Below, piece by piece: positions 1 to 62,964 of a stretch of 64,000 bases of DNA. This DNA is from Microcebus murinus (lineage: Eukaryota > Chordata > Mammalia > Primates > Cheirogaleidae). The notes under the pieces are model-generated. The model was not told where the DNA came from and ran no database searches. It was given only the letters and a program-made list of their open reading frames with translations. A program made the translations under genes and the position numbers. Numbering within the stretch: the stretch's first letter is position 1; the number at the start of each line of letters is the position of its first letter. Where the stretch lies: contig NC_134106.1 in NCBI RefSeq assembly GCF_040939455.1, positions 44,290,001 to 44,354,000 on the forward strand. The letters run 5' to 3'.

Positions 1-1150
1 GCCCAGTGATTCCAGGAGAATGGGGCAGACCGTGAGGCTGACAGACATTGACCCAGCTAGGGCTCCTGTGAGTTAATTACGACTGGCATTCCTCTCCCTA
101 GTGGGGTCAAGGATTGAACTTCCCGGCCCAGAGGTCAGACCTGCAGACCAAATCCCATGCACCCAGGTCTCGAATTGCCTGGGGCACAGAAGGGATATTT
201 GTGAACAGCCTACTGAGGTGTGTGTGCCTTCATGGGCAGATCAGCGTGCTTGAGGGCAACCCTCCTCCCAAAGGGGGGCCGTGTGCCCAGCCCAGGCGAT
301 ACTGCATAGGGAGACCCAGTGGCGTGAGGTCTGGCCTGCTGGAAGAGGCCCAGAAGCCGTGGAGTTGGGGAGGGTGGAAAGGAGTGAGGCCTGCTCCAGA
401 CTGTAGGTCTCAGATAGCCCCACCCCCACACGCAGACTTTCTGAGTGGGGCCATTCCAGCCCCTCCCTCACAGCTTTTCCCAAAGCAGAAAACAGAACTT
501 TGACGCCTGCTAACAGCATTCAAGGTGCCTGAGGGCAGGCTTACAGAACCCAGCTCCCCCCAAACTCACTCCCAGACCAGCCCCCTCCAGGGTAGAGAAT
601 AAGGACACACCTGGAAGTCCCAGGGCCCCACCCACCACCTGAGGCACTAGAGTGCCTTTCTAGAGGAACAATGTAGCCTGCTCCTCCCACTAAGCACCAC
701 CTACTGACAGGGAGGACATTCTGCTCACCCTTTTAAGGCATCTACTGACTTATCATACAGGGTGTGGTCGAATCTCACCCACAACCACCTACTGGCTCAG
801 AGACTAAACAGGGCATGTCATTATCCAAAGGAAAACCTAAAGGTAAGAAACAACAATAGATCCAGATGGGAAGAAATCAGCAAAGGAACTCTGGAAATAT
901 GAAAACTCAAATGGAAAGCAAACCCCCAAAGAGGAACACCAGCCCCTTAGAAATGGACATCAACCAAAATCAGACCACTAAAATGACAGAACAAGAATTT
1001 TGAGCATGGATCATAAGAAACATTGAAGAAATTTGCAAGAAAAACTGGATAACCAACACAAAGAAAACGCAAAAAGATTCCAGGACCTGGAACAAAAATT
1101 CACTAAAGAAATTGAAATAATGAAAAAAAAATCAAACAGGACTCCTGGAA

Positions 1151-2101
1151 ATGAAGAATCAATTCAGGGAAATACAAAACATAGTGGAAAGCCTCAAGAA
1201 CAGTGTATATCAAACAGAAGAAAGAATCTCAGAGATTGAAGATAACACCTTCCAATTAAATAAATCAGTCACAGAGATAGAGAAGAAAAACAAGAGAAAA
1301 GAGCAAAGCCTACAAGAGATGAGGGATTATGTGAAGAAACCTAAAGTGAGGGTTATAGGGTTACACGAAGAGGAAGAAGAAAACACTCAAGGGTTAGATA
1401 AGCTATTTGAAGATATAATAGAGGAAAATTTCCCAGGCCTTAGTAAAAATCTCCATATACAAGTTCAAGAACCTCAAAAGACCCCTGGGAGAAAATTGAA
1501 AGCATTCCCACCTAGAACTGGAACAAGACAACGTTGCTCACTATCTCCACTTCTATTCAACACAGTCCTGGAAGTACTCGCTACAGCAATCAGACAAGAG
1601 AGCAGAATTAAGGGCGTCCAAATTGGACCAGAAGAGATCAAACTCTCACTCTTTGCTGATGACATGATATTATATCTAGAAAGCCCCAAGGATTCAATCA
1701 AGAGACTTCTTGAATTGATAAATGAATTTGGTAAAGTCTCAGGATACAAAATCAATACACAGAAATCAGAGGCATTCATATACGCCAACAACAGTAAAAG
1801 TGAGAACCAAATCAAAGACTCAATTCCCTTCAAAATAGCAACAAAGAAAATAAAGTACCTTGGAATATATTTAATTAAGGAGGTAAAAGACCTCTACAGG
1901 GAGAACTATGAAACACTGAAGAAGGAAACAGCAGAGGACATAAACAGGTGGAAGAATATACCATGCTCATGGGTCGGCAGAATCAACATTGTTAAAATGT
2001 CTATACTACCCAAAGTGACCTACAGAGTCAATGCAATCCCTATCAAAATATCATCATCAATTTTCACAGATATAGAAAAAATAATTTTACGTTTCATATA
2101 G
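1151..2101 (+). pseudogene. Chimeric L1 ORF: ORF1 coiled coil/RRM fused to ORF2 reverse transcriptase
   Basis: A 316-codon open frame. Residues 1-~60 are the ORF1 coiled coil; ~64-112 are the start of the ORF1 RRM ([17 protein letters not shown]). From about residue 115 it is ORF2 reverse transcriptase ([14 protein letters not shown], then the catalytic FADD in [11 protein letters not shown]). The junction is near 1485-1495 and happens to be in frame. It ends at a TAG where ORF2 normally has a Trp codon (TGG) in the FIWNQ motif. Confidence 0.7.
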
Positions 2102-3240
2102 AACCAGAGAAGACCCCGTATAGCAAAATCAATCCTAGGCAATAAAAACAAAATAGGAGGTATCAATTTACCAGACTTCAAACTACACTACAAGCCTATA
2201 GTAATTAAAACAGCTTGAGACAGGCACAAGAACAGGGACATTGACCAGTGGAACACAACCGAGAACCCAGATATAAAACCATCCTCATATAGCCATCTAA
2301 CCTTTGACTAAGCAGACAAAAACATACACTGGGGGAAAGAATCCTTATTCAATAAATGGTGCTGGGAAAACTGGATAGCCACATGTAGAAGACTGAAACA
2401 AGACCCACACTTTTCACCTCTCACAAAAATCAACTCATGCTGGAAAACAGACTTGAACATTAGGTGTGAAACTATTAGAATTCTAGAGGAAAATGTTGGA
2501 AATACTCTTCCAGACATTGGCCTAGGCAAAGAATTTATGAAGACGACCCGCAAAGGCAATCACAGCAGCAACAAAAATAAATAAATGGGACCTGATCAAA
2601 TTAAAAAGCTTCTGCACAACCAAAGAAACTGTCAAGAGAGCAAATAGACAACCCACAGAATGGGAGAAAACTGTCGCAAGCTACACATCTGACAAAGGAC
2701 TGATAACTAGAATCTATTTAGAACTCAGGAAAATCAGCAAGAAAAAAATTAAACAACCCTATCAAAAAATAGGCAAAGGACATGAACAGAAACTTCTCAA
2801 AAGAAGACAGAATAATGGCCAACAAACATATGAAAAGATGCTCTATATCTCTAATCATCAAGGAAATGCAAATCAAAACCACAAAGAGATATCACTTAAC
2901 TCCAGTGAGAATGGCCTTTATCAAAAAGTCCCCAAACAATAAATGTTGGTGTGGATGCAGAGAAAGAGGAACATTCCTATACTGCTGGTGGGACTGCAAA
3001 CTAGTTCAACCTCTGTGGAAAGCAATATGGAGATACCTTAAAGCGACACAAGTAGATCTACCATTTGATCCAGCAATTCCACTACTGGACATCTACCCAA
3101 AAGATCAAAAGTCACTTTACGAAAAAGACACCTGCACTCGAATGTTTATAGCAGCACAATTCACAATTGCCAAGTTGTGGAAACAACCAAAGTGCCCATC
3201 AATTCATGAGTGGGTTAATAAAATGTGATATATGTATACC
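2102..3240 (+). pseudogene. C-terminal part of L1 ORF2, broken
   Basis: Continues ORF2 after the premature TAG in several frames. 2782-3228 is open for 148 codons and encodes the cysteine-rich C-terminal segment ([20 protein letters not shown]) and IHEWVNKM. No intact endonuclease exists, so no autonomous activity is expected. Confidence 0.7.
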
Positions 3241-3619
3241 ATGGAGTACTATTCTGCTTTAAGAAACAATGGTGATATAGCACCTCTTGTATTTTCCTGG
3301 ATAGAGCTAGAACCCATTCTACTAAGTGAAGTATCTCAAAAATGGAAAAACAAGCACCATATGTACTCACCAGCAAATTGGTATTAACGGATCAACACCT
3401 AAGTGGACATATAGGAATAACATTATTGGGTGTTGGGCAATTGGGAGGGGGGAGAAGGGGATGGGTATATACAAACACAATGAGTGAGATGTGCAATGTT
3501 TGGGAGATGGTCACGCTTGAAGCTCTGACTTGAGGGGGAAGGGGGGCATGGCCAATATATGTAACCTTAACATTTGTACCCCCATAACGTGCTGAAATAA
3601 AAAAGAAAAGAAGGTGCAC

Positions 3620-4580
3620 TGTCTGTACATAAACTCATTAAATTTACCAAATTCAGTCCAATTTCACAACATATCTTGAAAGTTGTTCACAAGAGTGCTC
3701 AAAGCAAATAACTCTTCATGGCAAAGACAACCTTGTTATGACTTGAATGAAATATAAAACCTGTGGCATATCAGCTGATTCATCCAAAGCAAGTGAATAA
3801 TATATATTTTCCTTTTGAAGTATTGCATTAAGTTGTAGGCTAATGCATGCTGCCGATCAGTTATGGTTCTTCAAAGAGGCAGCTGTTTGTACTTTGAAAC
3901 ATAATTGGGGTCCAAGCATCCTACAATTTTGACAATGCATTCTTTCATAATTTCTACATCACTGGCTTCCCTTTCTTCCTGAATATACGAACTACTTAAT
4001 AAGCTGCTTCAGTGGCATTAATTTCATGTCTTACTGCTGCTTAAAAGAATTGACGTTGCTTTTACTTTTCATCTTTTAATTTCTGCAATACAACCTTTTG
4101 CGCCTCTCCCTCTAATTTAAAATATTCGTGGTCCTTATGAGTGTTATAATGCTGGTGAGCACTGAATTTCTTTATTGTTGCTACTGCAGTGTCACAAAGC
4201 AAGCATATCATCTTATCTTTAGCAGAAACAAGATAATATTACAATTCCCAATCCTCATTAAAAAATCTGTTTTCTTCCTTTAGTGTTCTTTTGGTCTTCT
4301 TTGACATAATGGGCTGTTCAGTGGACAAAGTTAAAAACTACTGTCGAGCTGTGCAACTGTTCACAAATTCCACTTCAAACAGAAACACAGTGCACCATTG
4401 TCAAAAGCTAGTGACAGACTTGGGTGCTGGATCCCCATAAACTCTCGCCAACCAGCCTCATGCAGTAGTGGCACCAGTCAGATGGGAGAAGTTAGAACTG
4501 AATCACGAGCATAGCAGCTGTCAATTTAGCCCTTATGGCTTACTGGCACATTCTAATTGTGCCAGTCAATGGGGGAGTAT
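3620..4580 (-). pseudogene. Decayed hAT (Charlie-like) transposase relic with BED-like zinc finger
   Basis: On the minus strand from 4309 an ATG starts MSKKTKRTLKEENRFFNEDW, then an in-frame stop, then a BED-like finger, KMICLLCDTAV…HQHYNTHKDHEY (CxxC and HxxxxH spacing). After several more stops and frameshifts, pieces such as YYSLALDES appear, which resembles the first catalytic Asp region of hAT transposases. The frame is lost throughout. Family is inferred from motifs; closest in feel to Charlie/GTF2IRD2-type transposases. Exact ends are not resolved. Confidence 0.6.
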
Positions 4581-6523
4581 TATTTCACTGAAACTTATTT
4601 CATTCTTTGGTATTTCAAATACATTCATTTTAAAAATAAAAATATAAAAATATATTATTAATAATAAAAATAATTTGTTCTGGAACATTTGGTTCAGTCA
4701 AAAGGCTGCACTTAAGGTAGTACATGTAGCCTTAAGGTAGCAGATTCCCACCCCTAAAATAAATAATATTAATAAATATCAAATTTATGATTACTAGAAT
4801 TTTATCTAACTGCTCAGATTTTTACATCTTTTAGCTCTTATGTGAAAACTCTTGGTTCCTATTGACAATTACTATTTATTTGCTTTTTATACATCCCACA
4901 AAACATGTATGACTTTTTAAAAGTCACTGCTTTATGTTATATATTTATTTCACCGACCAGATAAAGAGTGAGGTTTAGTTATTTCATTTTACTTTTGCAT
5001 TTTTTCTTAAGGGATTTTTAGGGGATTTCCAGGACATATATATCTCCTGGAGATGACTCCATAACAAGAGGAATAATTCATACTATAGGCTACCTAAACT
5101 ATAGGATATACCATAGTTTATTTAACCAGATCCTCTCTAGAGTCAATATATATTTGAATTGTTCCATTCTTTTGCTTTTGAAATAGTGCTACGATATATA
5201 TATCTTTGTGCACAGACATTTCATATATTTGTCAGTATATATCTGGGATAGAAGAGTAAAAGTGCATTAACACCAGAATGTAAATGCTTATATGCTTTTG
5301 CTACACACTGCCCCATACCCCTATTTATTGCTTATTTCCTCAGAGATGCACCATTAGAGTATGATATCAAACACCAGAGATTTTGCCAATATGACAGGTG
5401 AAAACGTCAGTATGGTTTTAATTTTCAAAAAAGAAATGATTTTTCTCTAAAATACCAAGGACTGTACCAACTTAGGTGAAATATTCAAAGCCAAGCACCA
5501 CCAAATTTCTTTGCATACCCAAACAAACTGTGCCTTTACTATGAAGAAGACTCTCTCCTAAACCAAACTTTTTAGACAGGCTCCTCTGAGCCCTCTTTCC
5601 AACTAGGTTTCATCCTTGGGCTCTATCTTTATCCTGCAGAGTCCAGTTTTATCAAGACTCCTGCGAACACAATTTAGAAAAAAACCCAGACCCTTGCTTG
5701 CTATCTGATCAAATTCTTCATCTCCTACCATCAATATTTGAGCACCCTGTTCTGCCTTCCCCAAGAATCTTGTTAAGTAGGTTTAAGAAGAATCCCCCCT
5801 ACCTCTGATATCTCTGAATAAAGTTTTCCTCACAGTTTTAACAAATGTCGAGAATGATTTTTTTTCTCTAACAACAGATCCAAACTAAGTATATTAATTC
5901 ACTATGATAATCTGTCCAGGGTTTCATGAAAAATAAATTTCCTTAGCAAACTATATATAAACAGGGCTTTCCCCTATTGATGAAAACTAAACAAAACTGC
6001 AAAGCCATTATTTCTTAAACATTTGAGAATTTAAGGCATTAAACAGGATACAATCATAATGAAAAATATGGTGCCAAACAAACCTGATTTCTTCATTAAA
6101 ACAAATAAAGAAATAACACTGGATGGCAGTTGGTGCTGTATCTAAATTGAATTATTTTTTAACCCTAGCATGTGACCAAAATTAATCCATGAATTTAATT
6201 CAATTCCAATGGGAATTTTGTTCATAAAAGTAGAAAATAAAAATTACAAAAGTATAAGCCTGACAAAGCTTTGCTGGCGTGGGGAATTTAAGCACACCTC
6301 TACAACGGCAGGACATCTATAGTATCTTATGTTCATAAATCAAGAAAAAGTAGTGTAACGGTATTTCTTCAGAGACAAGTATACAAATGCTTAAAAGTGG
6401 TGAACTTTAGGATGTGAGACTGCTGGGGGAGGAAGAAGGGCATGAGACTATTCATAAGGGACTGTTGGACTCTGTAAGTATCATCATAATGCTGCATTAA
6501 AAAGCAATAAGAATAAATGTAAA
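4581..6523. other. PSME4: AT-rich intronic DNA with weak old-repeat traces
   Basis: No exon seen. 5030-5430 reads like an antisense fragment of an old L1-type 3' region. The stretch before 5880 ends like an LTR (see separate entry). The remainder, including the A/T-only run at 4630-4680, holds nothing I recognise. Confidence 0.4.
5590..5880 (+). repeat. Possible 3' part of an old solo LTR
   Basis: A pyrimidine-rich stretch leads to CTCTGAATAAAGTTTTCC and ends with TTTTTTTCTCTAACA. This resembles the R-U5 end of mammalian retroviral LTRs with a polyadenylation signal. No internal retroviral sequence and no 5' boundary were found, so family and extent are uncertain. Confidence 0.3.
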
Positions 6524-6864
6524 GGCCAGGCAGGCATGGTGGCTCAGACCTGTAATCCTAGCATTCTGGGGCACCGAGGTGGATGGATAGCTCAAGGTCA
6601 GGAGTTCGAGACCAGCCTGAGCAAGAGTGAGACCCCGTCTCTACTATAAATAGAAACAAATTAATTGGCCAACTAACATATATAGAAAAAATTAGCCAGG
6701 CATGGTGGCGCATGCCTGTAGTCCCAGATACTCAGGAGGCTGAGGCAGAAGGATTGCTTGAGCCCAGGAGTTTGAGGTTGCTGTGAGCTAGGCTGACACC
6801 ACGGCACTCACTCTAGCCTAGGCAAGAAAGCGAGACTCTGTCTCAAAAAAAAAAAAAAAAAAAA
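6524..6864 (+). mobile_element. Alu, lemur type, complete
   Basis: Starts GGCCAGGCAGGCATGG, carries the lemur linker (ACAAATTAATTGGCCAAC) and ends in a 20-odd A tail. Antisense to PSME4, in the 3'-most intron of the window. Confidence 0.93.
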
Positions 6865-7400
6865 GAGGCAATTGTGTGTACTGATATGGAAAGATGATAA
6901 TGACATATTATTGGGTTAAAAAAGAAAATCAACTAGCAGAATTAAACAATCCTGTTTTTTGTAAAACAATATTACAAACACACATTTGTAGGGTGTGGCA
7001 AAAGCATATTTGTAGGCAAAGGTATAAATATAAACACATCAACAAAGCCATGATAAAAATGATAAATACTCAACAGTTCAAATCTCTAGGCAATGTAGGT
7101 GGAGTTGCTTTTCTTTTGTCACTTTATTCAACCACGGTAAAAATGAGGAGATTTAGAGTTTGAATAGTGAACTGTAGCATAAAAAAGAAGATATTCATTT
7201 GCTATCAGGCCTACCAGAAGATTTAACATGACTCATTCATCTTCTGTTGAATCAGCAGTCTCTCTTCCTACCATTACATAAAAAATGTGTTTCTTGAATG
7301 AAATTAAGATGCAATATTCTCAAGTACAGCATAGGTGAGAATGTTCTACTAAGAATAGCAAAATTCTATTTTGCTAACAGATAAACTTCAGATTTAGATT

Positions 7401-7427
7401 ATCTGTTAGCTTAAAAAGCTAACAGAT
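7401..7427. repeat. Perfect short hairpin with adjacent direct copy
   Basis: Arms ATCTGTTAGCTT and AAGCTAACAGAT are perfect reverse complements around an AAA loop. The right arm plus TAAACTTCA is repeated directly upstream, from about 7373. Confidence 0.85.
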
Positions 7428-7865
7428 AAACTTCACCATACAGATAAACGTTCCAAGACTCTTTCAACAGCAAATTAACCAGTTACTAATGTAGGACAAT
7501 TCACTTGGAATAGATTCTTTCTATGTGCCAGTGAAATCAAAATCTCTCCTAAATATTTTCACTTGCAATGATTGTATCCATTAACAACATTACTGTTTGT
7601 GGAACTTGTTACAAGGCAAAGTCTCTGAGTTTGAAAGACTACTCTCAATAATCCACCTAAGGAAATCACACGAAATTACATCTACATGCTCTAGCAGCAA
7701 TTGTAGCTTTTAAGGCAAACAACTTTGTATCAATCTTTGTTAACTCACTTCAAAAATACTTAAATTTTCCATGTCATCTTTAATATTTTCCTAAAAGCAT
7801 TTTTCCCCCTGACATCCTCTGACTTTTAAAAAAACTTGTGTATACTGTCATTTTCTAAGAACCAT

Positions 7866-7922
7866 ATGTGTGTGTACGTGTGTGTGTGTGCATATATATA
7901 TATATATATGTATATATATATG
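7866..7922. repeat. Simple repeat (TG)n/(TA)n
   Basis: An alternating TG run with one interruption passes directly into an alternating TA run. Alternating purine-pyrimidine microsatellite, intronic. Confidence 0.9.
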
Positions 7923-9762
7923 TAGGATATAGAGAAGCTAAGACCCAGACAACTGTGAAGAATGGGAGTGGGAGCAGGGAAGTACTCCTGGTTCTAAAGG
8001 GGTGGATTTTAGCCCTTTCGTAATAAATACATGCCACAATATATTTGAAGAAAAAGTCTACAGTAAGAATAAAAATGTCCTATATGTCACAACTTAGATG
8101 AATCTTATGAGAATTTTTTAAGTAAAAAAAGCTAATCTTGGCTGAGCATAGTGGCTGTTGATGACACCCAAGTTTGTAACACCAGGCTGAACTACTCAGT
8201 ACCCTGAACTCCAAATGCCTACTCATTATCTTCACTTATAAGCATCATCACATTATAAGCATCTTCACTGATAAGTCTTATAAACCTCTCAAATACGTTT
8301 AAAAGGAAATTTCTGATCTCTTCTCAAACTACCTCTGTGCTCCTTCCACAGTTTCGTGAACAAGTTTCTTCTAAACTCCTCTCTTTATCTTCACACTCTA
8401 CACATCTGCTTTGTGTGCAAAATAACTATGTTATAATGCCTTTGTACCTCAGACCCCATCACCATGATGGCCTAACACAGATTCTTCACCTCAATATTAG
8501 TATATCCAGATGAGATATTAGGCATGTCCCTAGTAACTTATATAGTATAGCTTTCTAATGATTAAGTTTTTCATAAGTTTCAAGTGGATTAAAATCATCC
8601 TTCTACCAACCTCATTCTCACATATTTGCTTATATACATTTTTCTAAATGTAAGGAAAGGGATGGGACTCCAGCTTTCCTAACAATCACTACACATTACC
8701 AATTTATGAACAAATGAGATCAAGTTCTATATCCACTGGGTACATGACAGAGGAAAACCACTTAAGCACCACTGCCCTAAAGACAAACCCTATCTACCAA
8801 AGACTTACAGGTAAGAAGGACCCATATATTAGTAGCTACTGTTCACTTTTACACTCCAAGGATCCCAGAAATATTCATGGGTATTAGCACATACACAACA
8901 GTCTTAGAAGTTTTTCAGTAGTGAAATCTTTGAACATTACTGGTAAACTTATCTTTTTGAAATTTCCTAAAGATAAAGTATACTGTAGCTAATCAAAAGT
9001 TTAGCATGCCATTTGTTAATCAACAATAATAAGGGCCCTCCTCCTTAAATGATAATGACTGTACTGACCAATAATTGCTGAGTAGTCATGATGTTTGTGC
9101 GAAGCCTTCCAAATGTTCAATTTAACTAGATTGTTTTCCTAATCACAACCAACCATTTCATGATTGCAAAGTACAATTTTGGAAACTAATAATCTTTGAC
9201 ATTAGTTCTGTTAGTTTCATCCCCTGAGTAGATGAGTATTTTAAAATCACCTCAGGTTATCCCTTTCACTAATAAAATTTCAATGTCATTTTATGATACC
9301 ACAGCAAATGATTTCCTGCAGATATTTATTAGAAACAGTTATAGAGCCAACACTGTAAAATAAACACAATATGCTGAACACTTTAAGTTTCAGATTTATT
9401 ATACATTGAATAAAAAAGTCAGAAATAGCTATATTCAACAATTTCACTGCAGCTTTTCTGTTAACTATCAACATTTTTTCTAAATTGCTATTATCTAGAA
9501 ACTATCAGTGAAACAATGTGTGTCTATAAAATGCTCGTGTATTTTTCAAGATCCTGTTCTCATTCACCTAATATTAAAAAGATAATTTCAACAAGTATTA
9601 AATCCCTATCACCGAATGCCATTCTGTGACTATTCTAAATCTCAGAGATCCAATCAAAATTTATACACTGTCTGAAAAAAATCTATCAACTATCAGATAA
9701 TGAACAAAAATCCTTTTCAAGGTCAGAACAGGATGCTTTCTTAATTTTAGCCATAACCTTAC

Positions 9763-60343
<50,581 letters not shown>

Positions 60344-60589
60344 CTAATAAAAAAGAAGGTTTTCATGTATGATCGTTGGCTAAAAGCTCTACAAAGCAAT
60401 AAATGACTGACAAAAAAGGGGAGGAGAGGAATGGATTTCAAAAGATACAATGGACACTACAAATGTCATATTAGCCCACAATAAACACATTTATTTATTC
60501 ACATTTATGTGTATTTATTCACAACACTAAAATAAATACCTCATCACACTTAGGATAAGGCAAATTTTCCTCTTGTCTAACAGAAATTT

Positions 60590-60929
60590 TTTTTTTTTTT
60601 TTTTTTTTGAGACAGAGTCTCACTTTTGTTGCCCTGGCTAGAGTGAGTGCCGTGGCGTCAGCCTAGCTCACAGCAACCTCAAACTCCTGGGCTCAAGCGA
60701 TCCTCCTGCCTCAGCCTCCCAAGTAGCTGGGACTACAGGCATGCGCGACCACGCCCGGCTAATTTTTTGTATATATATATATTTTTAGTTGGTCAATTAA
60801 TTTCTTTCTATTTTTTTAGTAGAGACGGGGTCTCGCTCAGGATGGTTTCGAACTCCCAACCTCGAGCAATCCGCCCGCCTCGGCCTCCCAGAGTGCTAGG
60901 ATTACAGGCGTGAGCCACCACGCCCGGCC
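60590..60929 (-). mobile_element. Alu antisense, young lemur type
   Basis: Long T run, GAGACAGAGTCTCACTTTTG through CACCACGCCCGGCC, duplication TAACAGAAATTTTT at both ends. Confidence 0.94.
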
Positions 60930-61129
60930 ATAACAGAAATTTTTTAACTTGAAAAAGTTGATAAAACTCAGATAAAATACAGTCACTGAAATCACCTACA
61001 AAGTTAAATATAGAGATTGTTTTACTACCTTTGTGCTATGTAATAGCAACTGAAAAAAATCTTGTATGTAGAATTCAGTCTACATAAGAAAAGGATAATT
61101 GTCAAGTAAGAAAAATAACATCAGGAATC

Positions 61130-61270
61130 CCTAGCAACCTTTGGATAAACCATTTACCCTCACTGGACCACAGAGTCCTCCTGCATACAAGGATTGTTAC
61201 AAGAGAAGACTGGACTAGATGATCTAGTCCTGCAGGCTCTAATATTCTGCAACTCTATGAAATGGGCAAG
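61130..61270 (+). repeat. Probable MIR-type ancient SINE
   Basis: TAAACCATTTACCCTCACTG, GACTAGATGATCTAGTCC and AATATTCTGCAACTCTATGA resemble a MIR/MIR3-type core and tail. Confidence 0.45.
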
Positions 61271-61395
61271 ACTGTCCCTGGGATAGAGGAGATTTGCAAA
61301 ACTAAAAGTGTGCATATACACACAAATGAAGGTAAATAGATAAAGAGGACACATGTATAATTACTAAATATACCTTTAGGAAGTTTATTTTAATT

Positions 61396-61509
61396 TTTTT
61401 TAAGAGGCAAGGTCTCACTATGTTGCCCAGGCTACATTCAAACTCCTGGGCCCAGGGGATCCTCCCACCTCAGCCTCTCAAGTTGCTGGGACTACAGATG
61501 TGCCTAGCC
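61396..61509 (-). mobile_element. Antisense free-left-Alu-like monomer
   Basis: AGAGGCAAGGTCTCACTATG through GGACTACAGATGTGCCTAGCC; monomeric. Confidence 0.75.
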
Positions 61510-61523
61510 TTAAGAGGTTTAAC

Positions 61524-61816
61524 GCATTAACTGCCAAGTGTGTTGTTGTATTTAACTGGTTTTGAGCTTGGGGCCTCATGAGCAAAACCCTGCAGTTGGT
61601 TTGTGAAAATCTTACTTGTTGACGTTCTTACTGTTACAAGTAATACTGACAATTTAATTCTAAAAACGTGGATTAAATGACTAGAAATCAATGACAAATT
61701 TTTCATTAAATGAGTAAGGATCAATTTTGTTTTCAAAATTTTTATTCTATTTTTATAATATACCATGGCCCCAAGGAAAAAAATTTTTTTCTAGTGTAGC
61801 AGTCAATGTATTGAAA
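61524..61816. mobile_element. Non-autonomous piggyBac-like element
   Basis: The left end GCATTAACTGCCAAGTGTG and the reverse complement of the right end ACATTGACTGCTACACTAG share CATTRACTGCYA. The left end is next to TTTAAC, consistent with the TTAA target of piggyBac; the right flank TATTGAAA would be a mutated TTAA. No transposase frame. A related fragment lies at 21519-21750. Confidence 0.55.
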
Positions 61817-62612
61817 TAAGGAACAGCATATGAAAAGTTCTGATTCTTTCCAAAGAAGTTGGGAAACTCCTTTAAATCCACTTACAGGTTTGGCCTACAT
61901 ATCATATTATTAATCCTATTATATCTTAATATACCTGTGTTAATTAAAATCATACTTCACTACTTCCCTTGAAAAATAAGATTACATTCCTAGTAATACT
62001 TTTGTTGAGTTCACAAAGCATTATGTGCCAGGTCCTCGTGTAGCAGGCTGGAATTTAAAACAAAAACAAAAACAAACTATGTCCCACCTTCAAGAATCTC
62101 ATCCATCCCCCTTCTTAATTTTTCTGAGTCAACTGTTAGCCTATGGATCCAAAATAAAAACTTGGGGTTTCTACGAATTACCTTAAGAGCCAGTAAGTAC
62201 CTCAGGAATAATCAAGTTTCCAGTGAGGAAACATAGATTAAGAAGATGGCACAAAATTACACTTCTCATTCATGGTTTATGACTCAGGTTAGATCTTAAG
62301 CCTCTTAAGAGGGAGATATCTCATATTCCAAAAGTACATTTGCCCAAGACTGAGTAGTATAGCGGGTCAGCAATAAATATGTCATTTGCTGAATAACTTA
62401 CTTATTAAATAAGATTCATATTACAACCATATGATAAATACAGTAGGGCTTTCCATTCAAAAATATTCACTGCATCCACAGCATCTAGACAGTTTTAGAA
62501 CAGCCTGATAATAGGAACAAAATAGTTCAATTACATAAAATTGAACTATTTCAGTTCTATTCATATTCATCTTTAATCACAACACTATGGAACATTTAAA
62601 GTTAAACATTCT

Positions 62613-62931
62613 GGCCGGGTGTGGTGGCTCACGCCTGTAATCCTAGCACTCTGGAAGGCCGAGGCAGGCAGACTATTTGAGCTCAGGAGTTCAAGACCAG
62701 CCTGAGCAAGAGTGAGACCCTGTCTCTACTATAAACAGAAAGAAATTAGCCAAAAAAACTAAAAATAGAAAAATTAGCTGGGCATGGTGGCATATGCCTG
62801 TAGTCCCAGCTACCCAGGAGGCTGAGGATTGCTTGAGCCCAGGAGTTTGAGGTTGCTGTGAGCTAGGCTGACGCCACAGCACTCTAGTCCAGGCGAGAGA
62901 GTGAGACTGTCTCAAAAAAATAAAATAAAAT
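62613..62931 (+). mobile_element. Alu, complete, with perfect 15-bp duplication
   Basis: GGCCGGGTGTGGTGGCTCAC start, A-rich tail with TAAAA units, AAAGTTAAACATTCT on both sides. Confidence 0.94.
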
Positions 62932-62964
62932 AAAGTTAAACATTCTACTGAAAGAAAACAGTAG

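Larger units (their letters stand above)
1..3610 (+). mobile_element. L1 retrotransposon with internal deletion and 3' A-rich tail
   Basis: Positions 1-1000 are GC-rich L1 5'UTR-type sequence, 1033-1485 ORF1, about 1490-3240 ORF2, then a 3'UTR ending in ATAAAAAAGAAAAG near 3610. The part of ORF1 after the RRM start, all of the endonuclease and the first half of the reverse transcriptase are missing, so this is a deleted, non-autonomous copy. The 5' start is outside the window. It lies in the 3'-most intron of the window, opposite to PSME4. Confidence 0.85.
6865..9762. other. PSME4: Intronic DNA, no gene seen
   Basis: AT-rich sequence next to exon 37. It contains a perfect hairpin (7401-7427), a TG/TA simple repeat (7866-7922), and at 8140-8560 a possible Alu scrap followed by pyrimidine-rich text typical of very old dispersed repeats. 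I see no exon matching the next PA200 segment. Confidence 0.5.

Noticed and set aside
114..503. 129-codon frame at the left edge
   Set aside because: It lies in the GC-rich L1 5'UTR; chance frame without family resemblance.
7866..7922. TG/TA run as a regulatory Z-DNA site
   Set aside because: Ordinary intronic microsatellite, far from any promoter in the window.
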